From Candidatus Rokuibacteriota bacterium (GTDB lineage Bacteria; Methylomirabilota; Methylomirabilia; Rokubacteriales; CSP1-6): a stretch of 12,791 bases of DNA. Made by a program: the position numbers and the translations under genes. Below are positions 1-6,124 of the stretch, in pieces (position 1 is the first letter of the stretch; the number at the start of each line of letters is the position of its first letter). Where the stretch lies: contig QHRT01000125.1 of the NCBI GenBank assembly GCA_003220195.1, forward strand, positions 3,893 to 16,683. The letters run 5' to 3'. The notes beneath the pieces are model-generated. The model did not search any database and had not been told where the DNA came from. It saw nothing but the letters and a program-made list of their open reading frames with translations.

Positions 1-4
1 CCTT

Positions 5-349
5 CTATCCTCCATCCGATGTCACGCGACCCGTTCGCTCTTCGACCTCCGCCGGACCGAGCGAGGCGACACGTACCAGCTTGTCCCGACCGCTCTCCCC
101 TCGCACGACGCTGACGTCGGAGCGCTTCACGCCGAGCGCCCGCGCCAGCAACTCTTCGACCGCGCGATTCGCCTGTCCCTCGACCGGTGGCGCCGTGACC
201 CGCACGCTCAGGACGCCAGGCTCGCGCCAGCCGATAATCTCGTCACGCGACGCGCGCGGCTGCACCCGCACCCGGACGAACGACCCGGTCGAGCGCGCGG
301 GCGAGAAGCTACCGGGCGCCGTCGTCGCCAGCGCTTTCCGCGACTTCAC
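5..349 (-). CDS. yggU: DUF167 / YggU family protein
   Basis: A small basic protein of up to 114 residues from the DUF167 (YggU) family, whose cellular role is not established. The family core is visible from about residue 24: a beta-strand with VRVQPRASRDEI, then LSVRVTAPPVEGQANRAV, then the helix LLARALGVKRSDVSVVRGESGRDK, all typical of the family. The start is uncertain. The only upstream in-frame candidate is a GTG at 349, which overlaps the end of divIVA by 41 bp. A GTG near 271 inside the first beta-strand would avoid the overlap but trims the domain edge, so I keep the longer form. The stop is TAG. In many genomes this gene sits directly after yggT or divIVA in the post-ftsZ block, and it does here too. 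Family identity is confident; function is unknown. Confidence 0.85.
   Translation of the reverse strand: MKSRKALATTAPGSFSPARSTGSFVRVRVQPRASRDEIIGWREPGVLSVRVTAPPVEGQANRAVEELLARALGVKRSDVSVVRGESGRDKLVRVASLGPAEVEERTGRVTSDGG
6..13 (-). promoter_or_regulatory. Shine-Dalgarno of the next gene beyond the left edge
   Basis: On the minus strand GGAGG (complement of 9-13) overlaps the last codons of yggU and lies 8 bases from the window edge. It is placed to serve a start codon just outside the window. This suggests the operon continues in the same direction with another closely spaced gene. The identity of that gene cannot be seen. Confidence 0.4.
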
Positions 350-785
350 CGGCGAGCTGCCGCTGATAGTGTTCCAGCATCGCGCGCAGGTCCTCCACCA
401 GCTGCCGGCGTGTCCTTTTCAGCGCCCGCACCTCGGTGAGGATCCGACCCTCTTCGGCGCGCGCTTCCTCGAGCGACTTCTCGCCGGCGAGCTGCGCTTC
501 CCGCATGAGCACGTCGGCTTCGCGCCGGGCCGTCGTCTTCATCTCCTCGGTGAGCTTCTGCGTGGTGACAAGCGTATCTTGCAGCGTCTTCTCGAGCTCG
601 GCGGTGCTCCGCGCGCGTTCCTCGTACCCGGTGAGCTGCTCCTTCAGGAGCGCGTTCTCCTTGATCACCGACTCGTAGTCCTCGGCGATCTGGTCGAGGA
701 ACCGGTCGACCTCGTCCTTGTCGAAGCCACGGAACAGCTTTTCGCCGAACTGCTGCTGACGGACGTCGGACGGGCTCAGGCGCAT
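309..785 (-). CDS. divIVA: DivIVA-family coiled-coil scaffold protein
   Basis: A DivIVA-domain protein of 158 residues. The N-terminal lipid-binding domain (about 1-40) has the family pattern MRLSPSDVRQQQFGEKLFRG followed by FDKDEVDRFLDQIAEDYE. Phe18-Arg19 match the membrane-inserting Phe-Arg pair known from Bacillus subtilis DivIVA. Residues about 40-150 are an uninterrupted charged heptad-type coiled coil rich in Glu, Lys, Arg, Ala and Leu. Family members recognise curved or septal membrane and recruit partners in division, polarity or wall growth; which of these applies here cannot be read from the sequence. The ATG start at 785 is supported by a strong AGGGGAGG ribosome site 5 bases upstream. 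The gene lies 73 bp after yggT, the longest gap in the operon apart from the palindrome. The stop is TAG and yggU overlaps its 3' end. Confidence 0.93.
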   Translation of the reverse strand: MRLSPSDVRQQQFGEKLFRGFDKDEVDRFLDQIAEDYESVIKENALLKEQLTGYEERARSTAELEKTLQDTLVTTQKLTEEMKTTARREADVLMREAQLAGEKSLEEARAEEGRILTEVRALKRTRRQLVEDLRAMLEHYQRQLAGEVAESAGDDGAR

Positions 786-790
786 CGGGA

Positions 791-799
791 CCTCCCCTC
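791..799 (-). promoter_or_regulatory. Strong ribosome binding site of divIVA
   Basis: Minus-strand GAGGGGAGG ends 5 bases before the divIVA ATG. It fixes the start codon and suggests divIVA is translated independently rather than by coupling to yggT. The rest of the 786-858 gap is G+C-rich, and I see no convincing promoter or hairpin in it. Confidence 0.6.
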
Positions 800-858
800 T
801 TCGGGCGCGTCCGCCCGCCCCTCGCGGCCCCCGATCTGGTCGATTCGATTCGGTCCGT

Positions 859-1155
859 TCATCCGATCTCGGACGCGATGCGGTACAGCACCGGCACCAG
901 GAACTGTTGCAGGAAATAGATGCCGAGGAGCACGACCATGGGCGAGAGGTCGAGCCCGGCGACCATCGGCAATCGGTGGCGGATCGGCCGCAGGACCGGC
1001 TCGGTGACCCGATAGAGGAAGCGCACGATCGGGTTGTACGGGTCGGGGCTCACCCAGGACACGATCGCTCGCGCGATGATGATCCACATGTACGCCGTGA
1101 GGACCAGGTTGATCAGGTTCGCGACGGCGTTGAGGAAGTAGGTCCCGACGAACAT
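859..1155 (-). CDS. yggT: YggT family membrane protein
   Basis: A 98-residue YggT-family integral membrane protein with a single YGGT unit. It shows two hydrophobic segments, about residues 8-32 (ending in YMWIIIARAIVSWV) and about 68-90 (LDLSPMVVLLGIYFLQQFLV). They are separated by the conserved loop SPDPYNPIVRFLYRVTEPVL, in which PYNP and the TEP(V/I)L turn are the family signature. Related proteins have been linked to division-site or thylakoid organisation and to osmotic tolerance, but no biochemical activity is known. The ATG at 1155 lies 4 bp after the proC stop (TAG), so the pair is probably translationally coupled. The position between proC and divIVA is a conserved neighbourhood in many bacteria. 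Confidence 0.92.
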   Translation of the reverse strand: MFVGTYFLNAVANLINLVLTAYMWIIIARAIVSWVSPDPYNPIVRFLYRVTEPVLRPIRHRLPMVAGLDLSPMVVLLGIYFLQQFLVPVLYRIASEIG

Positions 1156-1159
1156 CGGC

Positions 1160-1984
1160 CTATCCGCTCCCGCGACCGAGCTCGCGCGAGCGCAGCGTCG
1201 CCTGCTCCACCGCCCGGATCAGCGCGGCGCGCAGTCCGCCGTCCTCGAGCGCGGCGATGCCGGCAATCGTCGTCCCGCCGGGTGAAGTCACCATGTCCTT
1301 GAGCACGCCGGGGTGCATGCCGGTCTCGCGCACGAGGCGCGCCGCGCCGAGCACCGTCTGCGACGCGAGGGCCAGCGCCGTCGAGCGGTCGAGGCCCATC
1401 TTCACACCGCCGTCCGCCAGCGCCTCGATGATCAGCGCGACATACCCCGGGCCGGATCCGGATAGCCCCGTCACGACGTCCATCAGGTCCTCGCCGAGGA
1501 CGACCACGCGGCCGACGGCGCTGAAGATCGCGCCGGCGACCTCGATGTCGCCGGGCTCGAGCCCGGCCCCGCGCGCGATGGCCGTCGCGCCTTCGAGGAC
1601 GAGCGCCGGCGTGTTCGGCATGACGCGGATCAGCCGCGCGTCCTTACCGAGCGCCGCGCGAATCCGTGCGGTGGAGATTCCGGCCGCGATCGAGATCAAG
1701 AGCGTGGCCGGCGTGACAGCCGGCGCGATCTCCTTCGCGACGGCATCCATGATCTGGGGCTTCACGGCCAGGACGACGACGTCGACGGCGCGAACGAGCG
1801 CCACGTTGTCGGTGACGACCTCGATGCCGAAGGCGCGCGCCAGCTCTTCGAGTCGATCGGTCCGGACGTCGGTCGCGAGCACCGACTTCGCCGGGACCAC
1901 GCCCGCGGTGACGAGGCCCTTGATCAGCGCCTCGCCCATGTTCCCGGCGCCGATGAACCCGACGCGCTTGCCGGCGAGGGTCAC
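1160..1984 (-). CDS. proC: Pyrroline-5-carboxylate reductase
   Basis: Catalyses the last step of proline synthesis, reducing 1-pyrroline-5-carboxylate to L-proline with NAD(P)H in the cytoplasm. At 274 residues it has the normal length. The N-terminal Rossmann fold is marked by GFIGAGNMGEALIKGL (residues 9-24). VVVLAVKPQ (70-77), RVMPNTPALV (120-129) and the C-terminal dimerisation signature LSGSGPGYVALIIEALADGG (174-193) followed by MVTSPGGTT (231-239) complete the family pattern. The start is a GTG at 1984 that overlaps the yggS stop by 4 bp (GTGA), a classic coupled junction. The stop is TAG, four bases before the yggT ATG. ProC next to YggS is a widespread arrangement, and its presence here reflects operon history rather than a role in division. 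Confidence 0.97.
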   Translation of the reverse strand: MTLAGKRVGFIGAGNMGEALIKGLVTAGVVPAKSVLATDVRTDRLEELARAFGIEVVTDNVALVRAVDVVVLAVKPQIMDAVAKEIAPAVTPATLLISIAAGISTARIRAALGKDARLIRVMPNTPALVLEGATAIARGAGLEPGDIEVAGAIFSAVGRVVVLGEDLMDVVTGLSGSGPGYVALIIEALADGGVKMGLDRSTALALASQTVLGAARLVRETGMHPGVLKDMVTSPGGTTIAGIAALEDGGLRAALIRAVEQATLRSRELGRGSG

Positions 1985-2667
1985 CGCGCTCCGCCAGCCG
2001 TCGCGCGCGGACCGAAGATCGCGGTCCCGACGCGCACCATCGTGGCGCCCTCTTCGATGGCGATCTCGAAGTCGGCGCTCATGCCCATCGAGAGCTCACG
2101 GAGTCCGTGACGCTCGCCGAGCTTGCGCAGCGAGCGGAACCACTCGCGCGTCGCCTCCGGCTCTCCGGCCGGCGGGATCGCCATGAGCCCGCGCACGCGG
2201 AGAGCTCCGAGCTTCGCCACGTGATCGAGCAGTTCGCCGACCGCGTCGGGCGCGACACCGCTCTTCGCCTCCTCGCCGCCGACGTTCACTTCGATCAGCA
2301 CGTCGATGACGCGCCCCACCGCGCGCGCCCGGCGGTCGCACTCGGTGGCGAGCTCCGGCCGGTCGAGCGACTGGATCAGGTCGAAGAGCTGCACCGCGTC
2401 CTTCGCCTTGTTGGTCTGGAGCGGTCCGATGAGATGCCACGGCACCGGACGGCCGAGCGTGGCGATCTTGCCCTTGGCCTCCTGAACACGGTTCTCGCCA
2501 AGCGCCGGCACGCCGGCCTCGACCGCGCGACGAATGCGCTCGGTCTCGACGGTCTTCGAGACGCCGATGAGCAGCACGTCCTCCGCGCGACGTCCGGTGC
2601 GCTCCGCCGCGGCGGCGATGCGTGCTCGCACCCGCTCGAGATTCGCGCTGATGTCAGTCTCGGTCAT
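1981..2667 (-). CDS. yggS: YggS/PLPBP family pyridoxal-phosphate-binding protein
   Basis: A 228-residue PLP homeostasis protein (YggS/YlmE/PROSC family). It is a single TIM-barrel with the fold of alanine racemase domain I but without racemase activity, thought to buffer or deliver PLP and to affect amino-acid pools. The PLP-binding lysine is Lys38 in VLLIGVSKTV. Other family marks are GENRVQEA (57-64), WHLIGPLQTNK (77-87), IEVNVGGEEAKSG (125-137), RGLMAIPP (159-166) and the C-terminal phosphate-binding stretch LSMGMSADFEIAI (192-204) with RVGTAIFG. The ATG at 2667 has a GAGG 8 bases upstream. Longer in-frame extensions to the right run through pgeF in another frame and look spurious. The stop overlaps the proC GTG by 4 bp. 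Confidence 0.96.
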   Translation of the reverse strand: MTETDISANLERVRARIAAAAERTGRRAEDVLLIGVSKTVETERIRRAVEAGVPALGENRVQEAKGKIATLGRPVPWHLIGPLQTNKAKDAVQLFDLIQSLDRPELATECDRRARAVGRVIDVLIEVNVGGEEAKSGVAPDAVGELLDHVAKLGALRVRGLMAIPPAGEPEATREWFRSLRKLGERHGLRELSMGMSADFEIAIEEGATMVRVGTAIFGPRATAGGAR

Positions 2668-2686
2668 GGCGCCGGCCTCGGACGGG

Positions 2687-2695
2687 ATTCTAGCA
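2687..2695 (-). promoter_or_regulatory. Possible extended -10 element upstream of yggS
   Basis: In the 38-bp gap between pgeF and yggS (2668-2705) the minus strand reads TGCTAGAAT. This is an extended -10-like TGn-TAGAAT about 20 bases before the yggS ATG. I see no good -35 hexamer 17 bases upstream, where the DNA is G+C-rich pgeF coding sequence. It could be an internal sigma-70-type promoter that keeps the downstream genes expressed, or chance. Low confidence. Confidence 0.2.
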
Positions 2696-2705
2696 CCCGC
2701 CACCG

Positions 2706-3455
2706 TTACGGGAGCGCCGCCACCGTCACCAGTCGGCCGCGATTGCCCTTGCGATAGGAATAGAGCAGCTCCGGATGGCAGGCGGTGCACACGCGCGGGT
2801 TTTCGATCCGATCCGCGGCGATGCCGGCGCGCACCAGCAACTCTTCGTTCGCGCTCCAGAGGTCGAGCATGAAGTGCCCGGGGTCGGCGGCCCTGACCCA
2901 GCGCTCCCAGAGGTCGGGATACGATTTGCGGAGCACGGTGATGACCGGGTCGTCGACCTCGTAGCAGCACGGACCGATCGACGGCGCGATCGTGACCACC
3001 GCCTGTTCGGGACGGCCGCCGGCATCGCCAAGAGCTTTGACCGCGGCCTCGGCGGCCCCGCGCACGGTGCCGCGCCATCCGACGTGCGCGACGACGAGCG
3101 CCGGAGCGCCGACGTCGCACGCGACGATCGCGAGGCAGTCGGCCGTGAAGATGGCGAGCGGCAGGGCGCGCTCGCGAGTGACCAGCACGTCGACCGCGCC
3201 CGCGAATCCCCCCCGGGTGGGCGCCGTGGCGATTGCCGCCCCGTGCACCTGGCGCGCGTAGGTGAGGCGTTCGGAATCGAGGCCGAGCCGCCGCAGCGTG
3301 GCGGCCGCATCGGCGCGAAACGGCGGCGCCTTTTCGGACGGCGACGAGATCGCCTCGAAATGCCTGGTCGTCGTGGCGTGGGGCACGCCGAGTACGGCGA
3401 GCGACCGGTACAAGAAGTACGCCGGCGGCTCGCCGTACGAGATCAGCCCATTCAC
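2706..3455 (-). CDS. pgeF: Peptidoglycan editing factor (YfiH/laccase-domain, purine nucleoside phosphorylase-like)
   Basis: A 249-residue YfiH/PgeF (COG1496) protein. In E. coli, PgeF keeps L-Ser out of the L-Ala position of muropeptides; homologues also show purine nucleoside phosphorylase/deaminase activity. The zinc site is intact: His71 in YARQVHGA, Cys107 in IFTADCLAIV and His124 in VAHVGWRGTVRG. The SIGPCCYEV stretch (159-167) and the C-terminal RVCTACHPELLYSYRKGNRGR are typical, and length is normal. The start is a GTG at 3455; an overlapping ATG is out of frame and stops at once. The start is immediately preceded by the 8-bp direct repeat and palindrome, so it lacks an independent well-spaced Shine-Dalgarno. 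Before the insertion, its ribosome site was probably AGGTGG at the ftsZ 3' end. The stop is TAA. Confidence 0.93.
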   Translation of the reverse strand: MNGLISYGEPPAYFLYRSLAVLGVPHATTTRHFEAISSPSEKAPPFRADAAATLRRLGLDSERLTYARQVHGAAIATAPTRGGFAGAVDVLVTRERALPLAIFTADCLAIVACDVGAPALVVAHVGWRGTVRGAAEAAVKALGDAGGRPEQAVVTIAPSIGPCCYEVDDPVITVLRKSYPDLWERWVRAADPGHFMLDLWSANEELLVRAGIAADRIENPRVCTACHPELLYSYRKGNRGRLVTVAALP

Positions 3456-3460
3456 CTCAA
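3453..3460 (+). repeat. 8-bp direct repeat, left copy (possible target-site duplication)
   Basis: The octamer CACCTCAA (TTGAGGTG on the minus strand) occurs here and again at 3668-3675, bracketing the palindrome. This copy contains the GTG start of pgeF. It is separated from the palindrome arm by six bases (3461-3466), so if it is a target-site duplication, the element is asymmetric at this end. Confidence 0.5.
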
Positions 3461-3466
3461 ATAGAC

Positions 3467-3667
3467 TGGATCATTCATGAACGCCGTGCGCAACGCCGGC
3501 GGGTGACGCCGGTGTGGTGTCGGCCAGACGACGGAGTGGGACCCCTTCGTCCTCTTTGCCGCTCGTAGAGCGGCAATATGAGGCGAACGGGTGACGGAGG
3601 CGGCTGGCCGACACCACACCGGTGACAGGACCCGCCGGCGTTGCGCGCGGCGTTCATGAATGATCCA
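3467..3667. repeat. 201-bp imperfect palindromic element (MITE-like) between ftsZ and pgeF
   Basis: Nearly the whole intergenic gap folds on itself. The outer arm 3467-3504 pairs with 3630-3667 (38 bp, one mismatch), starting TGGATCATTCATGAACGCC on both strands. After a short unpaired bulge (4 versus 7 bases), 3509-3527 pairs with 3604-3622 (19 bp, perfect). The region between is less well matched but ends in a perfect apex stem, 3556-3564 with 3568-3576 (TTGCCGCTC / GAGCGGCAA) and a 3-base loop. The RNA of the operon would form a long hairpin here, able to act as an RNase III site, a stability element or a polarity barrier. No U-tract follows either end, so it is not a canonical intrinsic terminator. 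Arm similarity plus flanking direct repeats suggest a mobile non-autonomous element; no transposase is present. Confidence 0.85.
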
Positions 3668-3675
3668 CACCTCAA
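3668..3675 (+). repeat. 8-bp direct repeat, right copy (possible target-site duplication)
   Basis: The second copy of CACCTCAA directly abuts the right end of the palindrome at 3667. It contains the TGA stop of ftsZ (complement of 3672-3674). Collapsing the two copies into one would give ftsZ stop TGA, one base, then the pgeF GTG start. Confidence 0.5.
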
Positions 3676-4841
3676 TCCACCTGCTTGCGCAGGAACGTCG
3701 GCACGTCGAGCTCGTCGACCTCGAGCCCGCCGTTCGTCTCGCGCCCCTCGCCGACCGGTCGCGGGCGTCGCCACGCCGTGGTGCCGTTGCCCCCGACGCT
3801 CGCGGCCACACGCGCCGCGCGCGAAAACTCGCGCATCCTCCCCGACTCTCGCCCGTCCTTGTGATCGGCGAATCCGGTCGCGATGACCGTGATGCGGACC
3901 TCGTCCTCCATCGTCGGGTCGATGACCGCGCCGAAGATGATGTTCGCCTCGTCGTCCGCCGCCTCGTGCACGACCTGCGCTGCCTCGTCGACCTCGTGGA
4001 TCGCCAGATCGGGGCCGCCGGTGAAGTTGATGAGCACGCCTCGCGCGCCGGCGATCGACGTGTCGTCGAGCAGCGGGCTCGCGACGGCCTTCTGCGCGGC
4101 GTCGATCGCGCGATTCTCTCCGCGCCCGACACCCGTGCCCATCATCGCCATGCCCATGCCCGACATGATCGCGCGAACGTCGGCGAAATCCAGGTTGATG
4201 AGCCCGGGGACCAGGATGAGATCCGAGATGCCCTGCACCGCTTGCTGCAGCACCGAGTCGGCCACGCGGAACGCATCGCGGAGCGACGTGCCGCGCTCGA
4301 CGGCCGTGAGGAGCCGCTGGTTCGGAATCGTGATCAGCGTGTCGACGACGTTGCGGAGCGCCTCGAGCCCGGCCTCGGCCTGCATCATGCGCCGCCGGCC
4401 TTCGAAGTGAAACGGCTTCGTGACGACCGCGACCGTCAGGATCCCGAGCTGCTTCGCAAGGGCGGCGACGACGGGCGCCGCGCCGGTGCCGGTGCCGCCG
4501 CCGAGGCCGGCCGTGATGAAGACCATGTCGGCGCCGGCGAGCAGCTTCTTGATCTGGTCCGGATCCTCCTGCGCGGCGTCACGCCCGACGTCCGGGTTCG
4601 AGCCGGCGCCGAGTCCCTGGGTGAGCGTCACGCCGAGCTGGAGCCTCACGGGCACCGCGGAATTGCGCAGCGCCTGGAGATCCGTGTTGGCGACGATGAG
4701 CTCGACCCCGGTGGACGACGCCTCCATCATGCGATTGAGGGCGTTGCCGCCGCCGCCGCCGAGGCCGATGACCTTGATCTTGGCGACCTCGATCGGGCGA
4801 TCCAGCTCGAGCAGGGGTCGTCGGACGTGACCGTTCTCCAT
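3672..4841 (-). CDS. ftsZ: Cell division protein FtsZ
   Basis: The tubulin-like GTPase that forms the cytokinetic ring. From the ATG at 4841 it has 389 residues, a normal length. The GTPase domain shows KIKVIGLGGGGGNALNRM (21-38), the tubulin signature GLGGGTGTGAAP (112-123) and the catalytic T7 loop NLDFADVR (216-223), which completes the active site of the neighbouring subunit. The C-terminal subdomain ends near residue 325 (RITVIATGF). A short Arg/Gly-rich linker of about 45 residues follows, then the conserved tail peptide DVPTFLRKQ (379-387) that binds FtsA and other partners. Eleven further in-frame codons exist upstream (to a TTG at 4874), but they overlap the ftsA stop, whereas the ATG has an ideal ribosome site. 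It is the last division gene before the palindrome. Stop TGA. Confidence 0.98.
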   Translation of the reverse strand: MENGHVRRPLLELDRPIEVAKIKVIGLGGGGGNALNRMMEASSTGVELIVANTDLQALRNSAVPVRLQLGVTLTQGLGAGSNPDVGRDAAQEDPDQIKKLLAGADMVFITAGLGGGTGTGAAPVVAALAKQLGILTVAVVTKPFHFEGRRRMMQAEAGLEALRNVVDTLITIPNQRLLTAVERGTSLRDAFRVADSVLQQAVQGISDLILVPGLINLDFADVRAIMSGMGMAMMGTGVGRGENRAIDAAQKAVASPLLDDTSIAGARGVLINFTGGPDLAIHEVDEAAQVVHEAADDEANIIFGAVIDPTMEDEVRITVIATGFADHKDGRESGRMREFSRAARVAASVGGNGTTAWRRPRPVGEGRETNGGLEVDELDVPTFLRKQVD

Positions 4842-4849
4842 GAAATCCG

Positions 4850-4859
4850 CCTCCTCTCT
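4850..4859 (-). promoter_or_regulatory. Strong ribosome binding site deciding the ftsZ start
   Basis: Minus-strand AGAGAGGAGG lies 8 bases before the ftsZ ATG, in the 29-bp gap after ftsA. It is among the best Shine-Dalgarno sequences in the window and fixes the start at 4841. The contrast with the GTG start of ftsA, which simply overlaps ftsQ, fits the usual excess of FtsZ over FtsA. Confidence 0.7.
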
Positions 4860-4870
4860 GTCGGGAACCC

Positions 4871-6124
4871 TCAAAAGATCTCCTCGAACACCGTCGCCAG
4901 GCGGCGAGCCAGGCGACCGAGACGCCCGCGCGGCCTGCCGTCGCCATTGCGGGCACTGCCGGCCGTCTGTCGTCGCGCGCCACAGAGCGCGAGCCCCACC
5001 ACGGTCGAATAGATCGGGCTCTGCACCACGTCCGTGAGCCCGCCGACGCCGTGCGGCACGCCGCGTCGCACCGGCAGCCCGAAGACCTCTTCCGCGAGCT
5101 CGGGCACGCCTTCCATGAGCGACGTCCCACCGGTGATGACCACGCCCGCCGTCGGCGCGTCCTGGAGTCCGGCCTTCACGATGTCCCGCGCGACCAGCGT
5201 GAAGATCTCGTCGAGACGCGGCTGCACGATCTCGGCCAGCACCTGCCGCGAGAGCTGGCGCGGCCGGCGGCCCCCGACCGACGGGACCGCCACGATGTCC
5301 TCTGCCGGCACGAGCGCCGTCGACGCGCAGCCGTGCGCGCGCTTGACCTCCTCGGCGTCGGCGAGCGGCGTGCGGAGTCCGATCGCGATGTCGTTCGTCA
5401 CGTGATCGCCGCCGAGCGGGAGGATCGCCGTGTACCAGATCGCGCCCTCGCGCACGACCGCCACGTCGGTCGTGCCGCCGCCGATGTCGATCAGGATGAC
5501 CCCGAGCTCCTTCTCGTCGGGGAAGAGCACGGCCTCGGCGGACGCAATCGGCTCCAGCACGATGTCCTGCACGTTGAGCCCGGCGCGGTTCACCGAGCGG
5601 ACCACGTTGTGGACCGACGTGACGGCGCCGGTCACGATGTGCACCTCGGCCTCCAGGCGCACGCCGGACATGCCGATCGGCTCGCGCACGCCGTCCTGGT
5701 CGTCCACCACGAACGTCTGCGGCAGGACGTGGATGACCTCGCGGTCGGGCGGCAGGTTGATGGCGCGCGCCGCGTCGACGACGCGCTCGACGTCGACGGC
5801 CGTCACCTCGCGATCGCGGCCGGCGATGGCGACGACGCCCCGGCTGTTCACGCCGCGGATGTGTCCGCCGGCGACGCCCGCGTAGACGCCGGCGACCTCG
5901 ACGCCGGCCTGCGCCTCGGCGTCCCCGATCGCTTGCTTGATCGCGTCGACCGTCGATTCGATGTTGACGACGACGCCGCGTCGGAGCCCCCGCGACGGCG
6001 CCGACCCGAGGCCGACCACGTCGAGGCCGTTCGACGTCCGGGTCGTGATGATCGCGCAGACCTTCGTGGTCCCGACGTCCAGTCCGACGATGAGCTCCGG
6101 ATCGACCGCGCGGCTCTTGATCAC
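4871..6124 (-). CDS. ftsA: Cell division protein FtsA
   Basis: An actin-like ATPase that anchors FtsZ filaments to the inner membrane and recruits later divisome proteins. At 417 residues it is of usual length. The actin-type phosphate-1 loop is IVGLDVGTTKVCAII (12-26), phosphate-2 is VILIDIGGGTTDVAVV (209-224), and the adenosine motif is VVITGGTSLMEGV (328-340). The SHS2-like 1C subdomain lies at about 85-165. After a Gly/Arg-rich linker the protein ends in an amphipathic helix, GRLARRLATVFEEIF (403-417), the membrane-targeting sequence of the family. The start is a GTG at 6124, overlapping the ftsQ stop by 4 bp (GTGA), so translation is probably coupled. The stop TGA lies 29 bp before ftsZ. 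Confidence 0.97.
   Translation of the reverse strand: MIKSRAVDPELIVGLDVGTTKVCAIITTRTSNGLDVVGLGSAPSRGLRRGVVVNIESTVDAIKQAIGDAEAQAGVEVAGVYAGVAGGHIRGVNSRGVVAIAGRDREVTAVDVERVVDAARAINLPPDREVIHVLPQTFVVDDQDGVREPIGMSGVRLEAEVHIVTGAVTSVHNVVRSVNRAGLNVQDIVLEPIASAEAVLFPDEKELGVILIDIGGGTTDVAVVREGAIWYTAILPLGGDHVTNDIAIGLRTPLADAEEVKRAHGCASTALVPAEDIVAVPSVGGRRPRQLSRQVLAEIVQPRLDEIFTLVARDIVKAGLQDAPTAGVVITGGTSLMEGVPELAEEVFGLPVRRGVPHGVGGLTDVVQSPIYSTVVGLALCGARRQTAGSARNGDGRPRGRLGRLARRLATVFEEIF

Noticed and set aside
776..1087. 103-residue minus-strand frame overlapping yggT
   Set aside because: Out of frame with the well-supported YggT protein and without any recognisable feature.
1981..3120. N-terminally extended version of yggS (379 residues)
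   Set aside because: The first ~150 residues are pgeF read in another frame and are Arg/Gly-rich nonsense. The ATG at 2667 with a GAGG upstream gives the normal family length.
3556..3576. Apex stem-loop of the palindrome as a rho-independent terminator
   Set aside because: The stem is perfect (9 bp, 3-base loop), but no U-run follows on either strand, and it is only the tip of a much longer hairpin.
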